Notes under the pieces: model-generated
Database searches by the model: none
Told to the model about the DNA's origin: nothing
Seen by the model: the letters and a program-made list of their open reading frames with translations, nothing else
In this document: one piece after another, positions 51,429-61,300 of the stretch
How positions within the stretch are numbered: the stretch's first letter is position 1
How the letters are laid out: each line of letters starts with the position of its first letter
DNA from: an uncultured Desulfobacterales bacterium
GTDB taxonomy: Bacteria > Desulfobacterota > Desulfobacteria > Desulfobacterales > JAHEIW01
Direction: 5' to 3'
Length of the DNA: 64,000 nucleotides
Assembly: GCA_947259495.1 (NCBI GenBank)
Contig: CAMYLV010000020.1
Coordinates: forward strand, 58,030-122,029
Position numbers and translations under genes: made by a program

Positions 51429-52289
51429 CTAACTGTCAGCGGTATTTCTGGTTTCAGCCGCCGCCGATTGATCTTTTGTTCTCGGAAGAATGCGTTTTCG
51501 CTTAATTAAAAAAGAGATCATAAAAACAATTCCTGCAACCATGATGATCGCGGCCCCGGATGTGAGATCATACCTGTATGACAGCCAGAGGCCGACGACG
51601 GTAAACAGGGCACCCAGCAAACTGGACCCCACCATCATCTGAAGCAAGGATTTGGCGTGCTTTTCAACGATAAACGGGGGTATCGTCAACAACGCAATCA
51701 CCAGAATCAAACCCACCACTTGAATCACCAGCACAATGGTCACCGCCAGTATTCCGATTAGCCCGAAATAAAGTCCTTTCACAGGTACACCGCGAATCCG
51801 CGCGAATTCTTCATCGTAGGACATGGCCAGCAGGTCTTTATAATAAAAAGCCACCAGGATCGTAATCAAAATCCCCATCACCAGCATGATCAACAGATTC
51901 GACCCGGGCACGGTCAGAATGCTGCCGAACAGATAGCTCATCAAATCCACGTTGTAGCCCGGGGTCAGGTCGATCAATATGATGCCGAAAGCCATCCCCA
52001 GGGCCCAGATAACGCCGATGATCGTATCGGCGCGGTGTTTAGCCTTTATGCTGATAGCAGCCATGAGCATGGCGGCGGCCAACGCAAAGCCAATGGTGCC
52101 CGGCAAATAGGGCCAACCAAAGAAAAACGCCAGGCCGATACCGCCGTAAGCGGCATGGGCAATACCGCCCGACAAAAAAACGATGCGGTTGACGACCACC
52201 AGCGTTCCCATGATACCGCAGATCACACTGGCCAACAAACCGGCCATCAGCGCATGTCGCATAAATTCAAATTGAAGGGCTTCGATCAT
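51429..52289 (-). CDS. znuB: Zinc ABC transporter permease
   Basis: An ABC-3 family membrane permease, 286 residues with about eight membrane helices, including HALMAGLLASVICGIMGTLV, GGIAHAAYGGIGLAFFFG and VVGLILVIALLTIPP. The cytoplasmic coupling region DLLAMSYDEEFARIRGVPV is typical. Together with znuC and znuA upstream it imports zinc (or possibly manganese). The ATG at 52289 lies 26 bases after the znuC stop; the frame is open to 52373, which would overlap znuC by 58 bases, and no strong Shine-Dalgarno settles the choice. Confidence 0.93.
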   Translation of the reverse strand: MIEALQFEFMRHALMAGLLASVICGIMGTLVVVNRIVFLSGGIAHAAYGGIGLAFFFGWPYLPGTIGFALAAAMLMAAISIKAKHRADTIIGVIWALGMAFGIILIDLTPGYNVDLMSYLFGSILTVPGSNLLIMLVMGILITILVAFYYKDLLAMSYDEEFARIRGVPVKGLYFGLIGILAVTIVLVIQVVGLILVIALLTIPPFIVEKHAKSLLQMMVGSSLLGALFTVVGLWLSYRYDLTSGAAIIMVAGIVFMISFLIKRKRILPRTKDQSAAAETRNTADS

Positions 52290-52315
52290 TACAAAAAAAT
52301 ATTTATGAAATAGGG

Positions 52316-53089
52316 TTAGTGATCTTTGAGCACTCGATGCGGCAACCCGTGGGCCAATAATTCCACGGGACACTCTTCGCCTGCAGAGCAGGGATACATG
52401 GTTTCCAGCATCTCGCCGGTGATTTCCGCCTGGTTGTGATAGTGCAGGCCCCTGTTCACACAGGCCACCGATTTGACATAACGGGAAACCGCCAGCAGGT
52501 CGTGGCTGACAACAACGATGGTGACATCCTTATTCAGCGCTTTGAGCATTTCAAAAAAGTCTGCCTGACCTTTGGTATCGATGCTGGCGGTGGGCTCGTC
52601 CAATAGCAGCAATTGGGGCTGTGTGACCAGGGCCCTGGCAATGAAGACGCGCTGGCACTGGCCGCCGGACAATTCTCCGATTTTCTTTTCTGCAAGCGCC
52701 GCCATCTCCAGTCGCCCTAATGCTGCCATGGCTTCCCGGCGGTTTGAGGCCGTTTTGCGAGCCCATCTTTTCCTGGGCTCAAGCTTGCCCATCAGGACCA
52801 CATCCATGGCAGTAATCGGAAAGCTGCGGTTGATATGCACATCCTGCGGCACGTACCCGATGCACGCCGATGCCTTTTGAGTGGATTGGCCGATGACGCG
52901 GATGATGCCCTTATCCGGTTTCAGCAGGCCCAGGATCAGTTTCAGCAGGGTGGTTTTACCGCCGCCGTTGGGGCCGATCATGGCGATAAAATCCCCCTGC
53001 CGGATCTCCAGGCTGACACCCTGCAATGCGGTTTGGCCATTATAGGCAAATGTCACATTATTGATTTCGACAATCGGTTTACGCATCAT
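52316..53089 (-). CDS. znuC: Zinc ABC transporter ATP-binding protein
   Basis: A 257-residue ABC ATPase. Walker A IGPNGGGKTTLLKL, Q-loop YVPQD, signature LSGGQCQRVFIARAL, Walker B LLLLDEPTASID and switch His in VVVSHDLLA are complete. It powers the ZnuB permease. The C-terminal extension (CSAGEECPVELLAHGLPHRVLKDH in part) is Cys/His-containing, as in some ZnuC proteins. It starts 7 bases after the znuA stop with AGGAAAG upstream. Confidence 0.95.
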   Translation of the reverse strand: MMRKPIVEINNVTFAYNGQTALQGVSLEIRQGDFIAMIGPNGGGKTTLLKLILGLLKPDKGIIRVIGQSTQKASACIGYVPQDVHINRSFPITAMDVVLMGKLEPRKRWARKTASNRREAMAALGRLEMAALAEKKIGELSGGQCQRVFIARALVTQPQLLLLDEPTASIDTKGQADFFEMLKALNKDVTIVVVSHDLLAVSRYVKSVACVNRGLHYHNQAEITGEMLETMYPCSAGEECPVELLAHGLPHRVLKDH

Positions 53090-53096
53090 AACTTTC

Positions 53097-54050
53097 CTAT
53101 TTCAGGGCCGCTTTGAACCTGTCGGCCACGTTGCGCAGGTTGCTCAGCCAGTCCGCTGCCAGAGGGTCGGCAAAGGCCACCTGACCACCGATTGCCCTGG
53201 CCACGAGTTCTGCGCTTTTGCTGGAAAACTGGGGTTGAACAAAAATAATGTTGATGTCTTTTTCTCTGGCATATTTGATCAGCGCTTTCAACCGGGCCGG
53301 TTTGGGGTCCTTGCCCTCGATCTCAACCGGAACCTGTTTGAGCCCGTAGGCATGGGCAAAATAGCCCCAGGACGGATGGAAGACCATGAACTGGAGCCCC
53401 TGCTTTCCGGCAAAAATCCTCTTCAGTTCATCGTGCAGCCGATCGATTTGAGCGATAAATTGTTGAGAGTTGGTCTCGTACAGGTCTTGATGAGCGGGAT
53501 CAATTGTTTGCAGGGCGTTCATGATCGTGCGGGCCTGGATTTTCACCAGGGGTGGCGAGAGCCAGATGTGGGGGTCCAGCCCGATGTTGCCGTGCGCACC
53601 GGCCCCGCGATGCTCGTCCGCTTTGATATGTTCATGGGTTGCCATGGGGATCTTTTCGATACCGTCATCCATATGGAACACCTTCATGCCCGGGTTGGCG
53701 GCGGCTATCTTTTTCAGCCAGGTGTTTTCAAATGGGACACCGATGGCAAAATAGACCCTGGTCTTCGAAAGATCTACCATCTGCCTGGGTTTGGGCTCAT
53801 AGGTGGCCGGACTGGCACCGGGCGGTACCATAACCTGAACGTCTACCAGATCCTTGCCAATTTGTTGCACAAAATATTTCTGGGGACTGATGCTCACAAA
53901 AACGGGCACCCGGTCCGCGGCAAGCCCAGATTGATCAATCAATATTGTAAATAGTATAATAACAGTTAGTTGGAAAATTTTCAGCGCAACGCTTATTCTT
54001 CTGTGAGGGTTGCGCTTCAATTCGAATATACTTTTATGGCCTCTGCACAT
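53097..54050 (-). CDS. znuA: Zinc ABC transporter substrate-binding protein
   Basis: Periplasmic metal-binding cluster A-I protein. A signal peptide (basic n-region with KRNPHRR, hydrophobic IFQLTVIILFTILI) precedes the mature domain starting near DRVPVFVSISPQKYF. Metal ligands expected in this family are seen: His in the ATHEHIKADEHRGAGAHG loop (a His-rich zinc chaperone loop) and GLDPHIWLSP, then VFHPSWGYFA and a C-terminal Asp region. The short His-rich loop favours zinc over manganese. The start is uncertain: ATG at 54050 is used; a TTG at 54074 is in frame. First gene of znuACB. Confidence 0.93.
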   Translation of the reverse strand: MCRGHKSIFELKRNPHRRISVALKIFQLTVIILFTILIDQSGLAADRVPVFVSISPQKYFVQQIGKDLVDVQVMVPPGASPATYEPKPRQMVDLSKTRVYFAIGVPFENTWLKKIAAANPGMKVFHMDDGIEKIPMATHEHIKADEHRGAGAHGNIGLDPHIWLSPPLVKIQARTIMNALQTIDPAHQDLYETNSQQFIAQIDRLHDELKRIFAGKQGLQFMVFHPSWGYFAHAYGLKQVPVEIEGKDPKPARLKALIKYAREKDINIIFVQPQFSSKSAELVARAIGGQVAFADPLAADWLSNLRNVADRFKAALK

Positions 54051-54114
54051 ATGATGTAAAATAACGTTTCTCAAATGAGATCATATAAAAATATCTGAGA
54101 TGATTATAATCTTA

Positions 54115-54218
54115 TATAGTGGTTGTTAAAAAAAACGTTCCGATTGCGGGACGTTTTTTTGCTACAACACTTATGCCGCCATCCTTTTTTTCGGAACATT
54201 ATAATGACAAGCGGTATA
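54115..54218 (+). repeat. MITE-like palindromic element, full copy (plus orientation)
   Basis: 104 bases, almost identical to the 36.2-kb copy, with one extra A in the A-run and T for C in GGTTGTT. It lies upstream of znuA, between divergent genes. Confidence 0.92.
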
Positions 54219-54333
54219 AATAGTTAGCAAAAGCGAAAACGCGTCTATGCGAAAATATTGCATACGCCACAAGAATGCAATTTTTTTTTGAAAATAGTAT
54301 CAGGCATTTCTCCTTTTTTTATACAAAAATTTT

Positions 54334-54469
54334 TGAGCAGGAGCAAATTGCCCGGGCTGCTGAAATAGGTTTAAGGGCGACATCTGCCTCAGAGATCAAG
54401 GTTTTTGCCGCCGACGCGGCGAGTCAAGAATATCGCGATCGTTTTGCACAGATATTGAACCAGAGTTGA
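54334..54469 (+). pseudogene. Possible 3' remnant of a protein gene
   Basis: In frame with an ATG at 54275 the first codons are AT-rich and low-complexity, but from about 54334 the reading turns protein-like (EQIARAAEIGLRATS, SEIKVFAADAASQEYRD, ILNQS, stop). It resembles the C-terminal end of a longer enzyme whose 5' part is missing; the family is not recognised. It may equally be chance. Confidence 0.3.
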
Positions 54470-54675
54470 CATCGCGCGCACATGTTTTACGATCTCTTAG
54501 AAGAAATCTTAAGATTGGCGAACCCTAAGCCATTTGGCCCTGCTTCTTACGGCTTTAGAATTTTTGGGGCATTCCTTTCTTTACTATAGTCCTGTGAGTT
54601 ACGGCGCCTCATCATATCTTACAAGGAAGACACGAAGAAATACGTATTGTATGGTCCTTGTTGAGCTTCGTGCAC

Positions 54676-54749
54676 CCCACGCCCGCCATTGCGACCCGCC
54701 CGCCTCGCCTTGTTCGCATGGCGGGCGTGGGCCGTTCAGGCGAGGCGGG
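54676..54749. repeat. Interlocked GC-rich inverted repeats
   Basis: CCCACGCCCGCCAT (54676-54689) pairs perfectly with 54718-54731; CCCGCCTCGCCT (54699-54710) pairs perfectly with 54738-54749. The order A-B-A'-B' is that of a pseudoknot or of two alternative hairpins, 32 bases before the GDPD start codon. Confidence 0.85.
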
Positions 54750-54780
54750 TGGGTTTGTGTTTTTCCAGGTGAGGAATAAG

Positions 54781-56643
54781 ATGGATGCATTTAAGATGTT
54801 CTGGACTCGATACCGCGGCGCAATTGATCGCCTCCGATTTGTTTTCAAACCGGCAATCACCTTTGAATTCTGGTCGACCCTGATATTCATGGTCTCTTTT
54901 GCTCCGGCGGCGGGTTGGCTGCTCAACCGGCTGGTGGCCTCCAGCGGTCAATTCGCGGTTTCGGATAATGATCTGATTGCCTTTTTCCTATCAACACCGG
55001 GCATCCTTTTCCTCATTTTCAGCGTGGGCTTTGTCCTCACCTTCTGGTTTGCAGAGCAGGTGGGATTGTTGATTATCTCTGTCAGGGCCTCCTTCGAAAA
55101 GAAAATTGCTGTCAGTAAGGTTTTATGGGAGCAGTTGGCACATCTTCCAGCATTGGTTCGCCTCGGATTGTTGCAGGCCGCCGGTTTTTTAGTGGCTAGC
55201 ATCCCATTTGTTTTGGGCATCGGGCTGGTTTACTGGTTGCTGCTGACCGAATTCGATCTATATTTCTATATTAACGTTAAGCCGTTAAGCTTTTGGATTG
55301 CTGTGATTATCGCCGGAACGATATCAGCGGCCTACCTCCTGCTGTCTGCCTGGTTGTATGTGCGATGGCTGTTTTCCATCCCGATCCTTGTTTTTGAAGA
55401 TACCCCGCCCATTGGGGCCTTGAAAAAAAGCTGGCGGCAGACGCGCGGGCGGTTTCGGGAATTGGCCGTTCCATTGGCGGCCTGGTGGGTGGTTGTATTC
55501 ATATTGTCGGTGGGCATGACCTGGCTGGTAAGATCTGCTGCCGCTCAGCTACTAGATTATATCGGCCTGACACTTGAAATCGTGGTCCCGGTGGTGGTCG
55601 GGACCCTGGCGCTGATGACCCTCCTGGATATCATCTGGTTGATCATTGCTAAAATCGTGCACGTCATGCTCATGACCGATTTTTATCTTGAGATTACTGA
55701 AGACGAGCAAAAGCTAAGCGCCTCAATCACAACATCCGCTAGACTTTCACCCAGGGCCCTAAAAAGGATCGGCTGGGGAGTTGCCGGTGTGGCGTTGGTT
55801 GTGGGGGTCGTGGCCGGAGCCACATTCTTGCAGGGTTTCAATATCAAGCGCACGGTTGAGATCACCGGCCACCGGGGCAGTAAAGTCAGGGCCCCTGAAA
55901 ACACCCTGAGTGCAGTGCGGCAAGCCATTGCAGAAGGCGCCGACTTTGCCGAAATCGATGTGCAGACCACTGCGGACGGTGTCGTGGTGCTTTTTCATGA
56001 TGCCGATCTCATGCGGGTGGCATCCTTTAACCGCAGGCTGCGGGACATCAACTACCGCGAGTTGCAAGACATCGATGTCGGCAGCTGGTTTGCACCGCAA
56101 TTCAGCGATGAACGCATACCCACGCTTCAAGAGGCCATTGACCTCGCCCGGGGCCGCATCAAATTGAATATCGAGCTCAAATTCACCTGGTCGGATCCGG
56201 TGCTCACACAGAAAGTCGTAAACATTATCCGGCAAAATGATTTTTCCGCCGATTGTGTGGTCAGCTCGTTGAATTTTCAGGCGTTGACGGAAACCAAGCA
56301 ACTATCTCCGGAACTCATTACCGGTTTTATCGTATTCCAGGCGGCCGGAAACCTGTCCCGGATGAAAGTAGATTTTCTGAGTCTCAATGCAGCCAGAGCC
56401 ACACCCGGGCTGGTGCGGCAGCTGCACCGTCACGGCAAAGCGGTGCATGTGTGGACGGTGAATGATTTCAACAACGTCATCTCCATGGTTGAGCGGGGGG
56501 TGGACAACATTATAACGGATTACCCGCGAGAGGTGCGTGGTTTCATCCAAGAATGGCAAGCACTTTCTGACAGTGAAAGAATCGTATTGATGCTGCGAAA
56601 CCTTATCGTGGGGCTTGAAAGCCCAGAGCCGGCTGACCTTTGA
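54781..56643 (+). CDS. Glycerophosphodiester phosphodiesterase with N-terminal membrane domain
   Basis: A 620-residue protein. The first ~345 residues hold about seven or eight membrane helices of the GDPD membrane-domain type. The C-terminal TIM-barrel GDPD starts with ITGHRGSKVRAPENTLSA (His364-Arg365, Glu of ENT), EIDVQ with Glu and Asp metal ligands and VVLFHDADLMR with the second catalytic His; IPTLQEAIDLA and WTVNDFNNVISMVERGVDNI follow. It cleaves glycerophosphodiesters to glycerol phosphate and alcohol at the membrane. The ATG at 54781 has GAGGA five bases upstream; the frame is open to 54658 but that part is the GC-rich repeat. Confidence 0.93.
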   Translation: MDAFKMFWTRYRGAIDRLRFVFKPAITFEFWSTLIFMVSFAPAAGWLLNRLVASSGQFAVSDNDLIAFFLSTPGILFLIFSVGFVLTFWFAEQVGLLIISVRASFEKKIAVSKVLWEQLAHLPALVRLGLLQAAGFLVASIPFVLGIGLVYWLLLTEFDLYFYINVKPLSFWIAVIIAGTISAAYLLLSAWLYVRWLFSIPILVFEDTPPIGALKKSWRQTRGRFRELAVPLAAWWVVVFILSVGMTWLVRSAAAQLLDYIGLTLEIVVPVVVGTLALMTLLDIIWLIIAKIVHVMLMTDFYLEITEDEQKLSASITTSARLSPRALKRIGWGVAGVALVVGVVAGATFLQGFNIKRTVEITGHRGSKVRAPENTLSAVRQAIAEGADFAEIDVQTTADGVVVLFHDADLMRVASFNRRLRDINYRELQDIDVGSWFAPQFSDERIPTLQEAIDLARGRIKLNIELKFTWSDPVLTQKVVNIIRQNDFSADCVVSSLNFQALTETKQLSPELITGFIVFQAAGNLSRMKVDFLSLNAARATPGLVRQLHRHGKAVHVWTVNDFNNVISMVERGVDNIITDYPREVRGFIQEWQALSDSERIVLMLRNLIVGLESPEPADL

Positions 56644-56660
56644 CAGAACAGGAGGTCCAA

Positions 56661-57050
56661 ATGAGTGAAAGTGTTAAAAATACAAGCACCGCCAATGAGC
56701 TCGCCCGCGAACGCAATAAGGCAGCGGCCGACCGCACGATGATGGCCTGGATCCGTACGTCCATTGCCATGATTGGCTTCGGGTTTGGCATCGGGAAAAT
56801 ATCCGGCGCATTAGAAGAGACGAAATTGGAAATACCGGCTGACCCCGTCCACAGCGGGCAAATTTTTGGCGAGGCGTTTATTACCCTCGGCATTCTCAGT
56901 CTGCTGGCTGCCGTCATCCAGTATTGGCGTACTTTAAATCATATCAGGATGGATCAATTTGTCTATTCGCAATCCCGCGCCCTGCCGATGATGACGGCCA
57001 TCGCGCTGCTGGTGATCGGCTTTTTTGCCTTTATTGCGATTCTGCTCTGA
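56661..57050 (+). CDS. DUF202 (YidH-like) membrane protein
   Basis: A 129-residue DUF202 protein: NELARERNKAAADRTMMAW, IRTSIAMIGFGFGI near residue 35, then three hydrophobic segments in total (about 36-50, 76-92, 107-127). The function of DUF202 proteins is not established. GGAGG lies seven bases before the ATG, 17 bases after the GDPD stop, so the two are very likely co-transcribed. Confidence 0.9.
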   Translation: MSESVKNTSTANELARERNKAAADRTMMAWIRTSIAMIGFGFGIGKISGALEETKLEIPADPVHSGQIFGEAFITLGILSLLAAVIQYWRTLNHIRMDQFVYSQSRALPMMTAIALLVIGFFAFIAILL

Positions 57051-57140
57051 AAGGACAGAAAAGCGTTTTTAATTGACAGCTGGACATTGATTCCAAAAAT
57101 CAGGGGACATATGGCAACTTGATGACCACTGTTGATATCA

Positions 57141-58220
57141 ATGAATGACCAAAAAAACAAAGGGATCAAAAAAAGGCGTTGGCTATGGGCCATCGGGGGC
57201 ATTCTCGCGCTAATCGGATTGTGGCAGCTGATTGCCAGCTTCTATCTGGAAGAAGAAAAGGAGCTGCGCCGTCAATTTCGCGAAACCGTAAAGGAAAAAT
57301 TTCCCGAGCAGACAGCCCGGTTCTATGAGAGCTTCGGGTTGTTTTACTTTGAGACGGATGGTGAAACATCCGGCAGGTCAGATACAGACCAGAAAACCAT
57401 CGTGCTGATTCATGGCCTGGACGATCCCGGCCAGGTCTGGCAGAATCTGGCACCGGCGCTGGTTCAAGCCGGTTTTAATGTATGGCTGATGCACTATCCC
57501 AATGACCAGCCGGTCGTGGAGTCGGCCTGGCTGTTTTTCGAAGAGTTGCAGTCGCTCAAACAGCGTGGCATCGAACGCATTTCGATTGTGGCGCACAGCA
57601 TGGGCGGTCTGGTTTCCAGAGAAATGCTCACCGGCCCTGAAATAGACTATACCGCATCAATAACAGATGGGCAGGTGCCCGAAGTCGTATCCCTGATTAT
57701 GGTGGGAACACCCAATCACGGTTCACAAATGGCACGAATGCGGGTATTCGCCGAAATGCGCGATCAGATAGCGCGCCTGGCCAAGGGTGAAATAAACTGG
57801 TTGGGTTCAATACTTGATGGCGCCGGTGAGGCGAAAATCGACTTGCTTCCGGGAAGCCGTTTTTTAACCGAGCTCAACGCCCGGCCCCATCCGGCGGGGG
57901 TGGACATGTTGATTGTTGCCGGTGTAAACAGCCCCTGGGACGAAAATGATATTAAGCGCTGGGTGAGCGACACGCGTCGAAAAGTGCCGTCAGAGCAGCA
58001 AAAGTGGGTGGATGAGTTCGGTAAAAATATGATCGGCCTGACCCATGGATTGGGGGACGGCCTGGTGGCGGTTGAGTCAACCCGGCTGGCCGGGGTGCCC
58101 CACCGCACTGTCGATGGCACCCACCTGTCGATGATTCGCAACGTCTCCACCAGCAGCCGGCGCACCCCGCCGGCGGTGCCGGTCATTATCGATCAATTGA
58201 AAAGACAGGTAACACAATGA
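57141..58220 (+). CDS. Membrane-anchored alpha/beta hydrolase (lipase-like)
   Basis: A 359-residue protein with one N-terminal membrane helix (WLWAIGGILALIGLWQLIASF) and an alpha/beta-hydrolase domain. The oxyanion region is VLIHGLDDPGQVW, the nucleophile Ser153 in VAHSMGGLVSRE, with a likely acid in VDMLIVAG ... DGLVAVES and His in VDGTHLSMIRN. It probably hydrolyses lipid esters on the periplasmic face. The ATG at 57141 has no clear Shine-Dalgarno; a TTG at 57132 is in frame. It follows the GDPD and DUF202 genes, which suggests a lipid-turnover set. Confidence 0.85.
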   Translation: MNDQKNKGIKKRRWLWAIGGILALIGLWQLIASFYLEEEKELRRQFRETVKEKFPEQTARFYESFGLFYFETDGETSGRSDTDQKTIVLIHGLDDPGQVWQNLAPALVQAGFNVWLMHYPNDQPVVESAWLFFEELQSLKQRGIERISIVAHSMGGLVSREMLTGPEIDYTASITDGQVPEVVSLIMVGTPNHGSQMARMRVFAEMRDQIARLAKGEINWLGSILDGAGEAKIDLLPGSRFLTELNARPHPAGVDMLIVAGVNSPWDENDIKRWVSDTRRKVPSEQQKWVDEFGKNMIGLTHGLGDGLVAVESTRLAGVPHRTVDGTHLSMIRNVSTSSRRTPPAVPVIIDQLKRQVTQ

Positions 58221-58264
58221 ATATGGTATGCCTCCTTCGCCTTAACGGCTGCGGAGGACAAGCA

Positions 58265-58317
58265 GGTGTCAGTGTTCAGGTGTCAGCAATCAGATGACAG
58301 AGAACAGAAAACAGAGG
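58265..58317. repeat. One-armed word repeat (GTGTCAG and ACAGAGAACAG words)
   Basis: GGTGTCAGTGTTCAGGTGTCAG followed by AGATGACAGAGAACAG, AAACAGAGG. It joins the words used at 8.7 kb and at 19.1 kb without an opposing arm, between convergent genes. Confidence 0.55.
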
Positions 58318-58344
58318 ATAGATTGGTTTGAAAAACATTTGAGC

Positions 58345-61300
58345 CTATTGCGACCCGGCTTCTATAGTTTCATAAGCGCGCTCGACCGCCGCATCGCAGG
58401 GATTGGCCTTTCCGGTGCCGGTGTCACTAAAGGCAAAGATCAAGAATGCGGGATTGATCAGTCCGGCAAATAAACTGGCACCTGCACCCGCGACCCGTCT
58501 TCCCCTGGGAAGCCGGGTGACGGATACCTCGGGCTCAGACAGCGTGCCCCCAATGCGGACGGGATTGGCAAGACTGACCAGACTCGCGCGCTTAGGTCTC
58601 GGCGCAATAAGCACATTTAGCGTTTCGGTTTCGAGGTCCAGTATTCCGCTGCCCGCAATCGTAATGCGCTGGGTGTCCAGCAGAAGATCGTCAATCTCTG
58701 CCAGCCCCTCCTTCAAATCGATGTGCGTAACAAAACAGTTTAGCTCGGTCACGGGTTGTGTTTGCCAGCGGGGAGAGAGCATGGTCGTGATCAAATCGGC
58801 CGCCCAAAGATCCACCATTCGGCTTGAAATCTTGCCGGGTCCTCCGACAACTGCGATGCGACCATCGGCGTTACCCAGGAATTGTCGCCGCGTCGCACCG
58901 GGGCCGGATAGATCGACATAGAGGTTTATGCGCCCCTCTAAGAGGTCCGTTACGCCCTTCTTGTATAGTAACAGCCCGTAGTCCAGGTCTTTGGCGGTGA
59001 GCTTAATCTTGTTCATCGGCGGATCGGCAGCTGCATTCAGCTCAAACTCGCTGCTCAGGCGCGCCCCGGTAAAGCCGGTAAAAGCGGTCGTTGATTTGAA
59101 TTGTCCGTCCTTCAGATAAACTTTGGAGACTAAATAACCAAAATCACCGAGATCTCCTAATCCCGCGTCAATACGTTCGATTTTAATATCGAGATCCAGG
59201 TCCACCGCTGAAAGGGCATCAACCGGAACCGTGTAGTCGGGAATGACACGGTTTTTATCCTGGGTTGCTGCCGCTTGTTCGTCCACATCAAATAAATCAG
59301 CGTCATCCAGATGAATTTGGCTTGCCAATATACGACCCGTGATTTTGGGTCGTGGCGGATCTATCAATACGGTTAAATCCACCTTAAGATCACTTTTCCC
59401 TACTCGCAGATCTTCCGCATACTTGAATCGGTTGCCGCGCGCCGTAATCCGCCCATTGGCGCGAAAAGCACCCCGCAGGGGCACTGCAAAATCAAACAGG
59501 GGATCAAGCCCTTCGATATCTGTGCCCGCCAGTTCATACTGCAGCTCAAGCTCATTATTATCAAATGGCCTGGCAATGGACCCTTCGGCCTTAAACTGTA
59601 GATCTTTAGTCTGAATTGTCCCCTGCACCGGCAGAGGGATATCTTCTTTCTGGATTTTCTTGAGATTTGCGGTGCTGACCTCTGCGTTAAAAGCAGTCCC
59701 CTGAAGTGTTCCGCTGAAAGCGCCTGTTAGCGGCTGGTCTTTACGCGCGACGAGCTTTGCACCTTCGACCCGAATAGCGACCGTCTGGTTGATAATTTTA
59801 GTGGTATAGCGCAAGTCGGCCGGCTTGATTTGCAAAGTGAAGGCCGCCTGATCAAGCAACGCGCGCAAAGTCTTGCCGGTACTGCTGGCATTCAAATCAA
59901 CTGCGTCCGCCGTACCGGCAACCATATCAGGCATTTTCAGCTGTTTAAGTGTTTGTCCGACATCAATTTTTCCGATTTTCGCTTTTAGCGAAACAGCGGG
60001 AACATTTTTACGCCGGCGCAACTGAACTTGACCGTTCACGGGGGCACCCGCAGCTTTTCCTCGAAACGTAGCGTTCAGTTCGCCGTTTGCCAGCCTCACT
60101 GTAGATCTGATGTCGGCGACCGGCATAGGCGCGTCCGCCAGGCGTTTCACCGTAAGATCCAGTTCGGCGTCAAAGGCTTTTAAACCGTCAAGCTTGATGG
60201 GACGATCCAGCAACCCCGTCTGTCCCCTTTTAGACGACGGTTTTGATGATGTACCCAATAGCTTACCCAATGTCAGGCGGTCTGAAGACAGCTTGCCGCT
60301 TAGAACGGGTCGCGGTGCTTTGTCCTCCCAGCGAACAGTGCCGGTTAAACGGTTGGATCCCATCTGAATCTTAAGGTTGCGGGCCGCGTGCACATCACCA
60401 TCACTGCTGACGTCAGCGTTCAGATTGAATTTGCCGATGGCCGGAAGCGAACTTCCGACCAGCGGGCCAAGCGATTTAAGACGGTTGCCTGAGAACCGCG
60501 CTGCGATCTGTAAAATTTTTTGCTTCTCGGTGGTGAGGACGGCTCCATTGCCCGTCAGGGTAGTCCCCAACGCGGATGCTTTGAATTCCAGCGGCCAGGC
60601 GTTCTGGCCGGTCTCTTCGGATGTCTCCGAGCCGCCCTTAAAAGTCAGTGATAAAGGGACGTTGTCGAGCCTGGCGTCTATCGACGCTTTCACAGATCCC
60701 TTTTCGCTGGCAGATGCGCTGCCCTGATCGATGCGAAGCATCTGCCAGGGACCGGCCCGCTCGATAGAGCCTTTTAGCTCACTGAACGTGTATTTGTTCG
60801 CTGCAATCTGGGTGTGAAATGAGAGTCGATAGGGCCCGAGCTCCGGGAGATCGGTATTTAGAAGCTGCGCTAGCGGGGCCAAGGTTTCGCCCTGGACGCG
60901 GGCGTCAAACTCGAGGCGCTCGGTAGCCGTTGCCGGAATCACCGTGCCTTCGATGCTCAGTTTTATGTCCGCGAGGTTGAGCTGGGCCTCTATGGGCCAG
61001 GGGATTGTCTTCGAGCTACCTTCAAACGGTTGGGTCGTCGAAAATGTTAACGCAAAGGGCACATCGTCGAACTGGCCTTGCAGGGCAAGCTGAAGTGGGT
61101 CGTCCGGCCCGCCGGATGCTTCCCCATTCGATATTTTGATCGCAGGTGTTTCCGGAGGCCCCTGGACACGGGCGGCAATATCCGTTGCGCGGAAAGATCC
61201 ACCGGTTTTGTTCACGCTGGCTGATAGTTCAAAAGGGCCGGTGGTGGGGAATTCCACGCCAAACAGTGTTTCGAGGGAGTCCGCTTCGTTGCCGCTGAGC

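Larger units (their letters stand above)
54219..54780. other. Gene-poor interval before the GDPD gene
   Basis: Contains a short protein-like fragment (54334-54469) and the interlocked GC-rich repeats (54676-54749). 54480-54675 shows only a word-like ACAAGGAAGACACGAAG (54621) facing CTTGTTGAGCTTCGTG (54657), another loose inverted repeat. Confidence 0.45.

Noticed and set aside
54075..54114. Zur box in front of znuA
   Set aside because: An AT-rich imperfect palindrome is present, but it does not match a known Zur site well enough.
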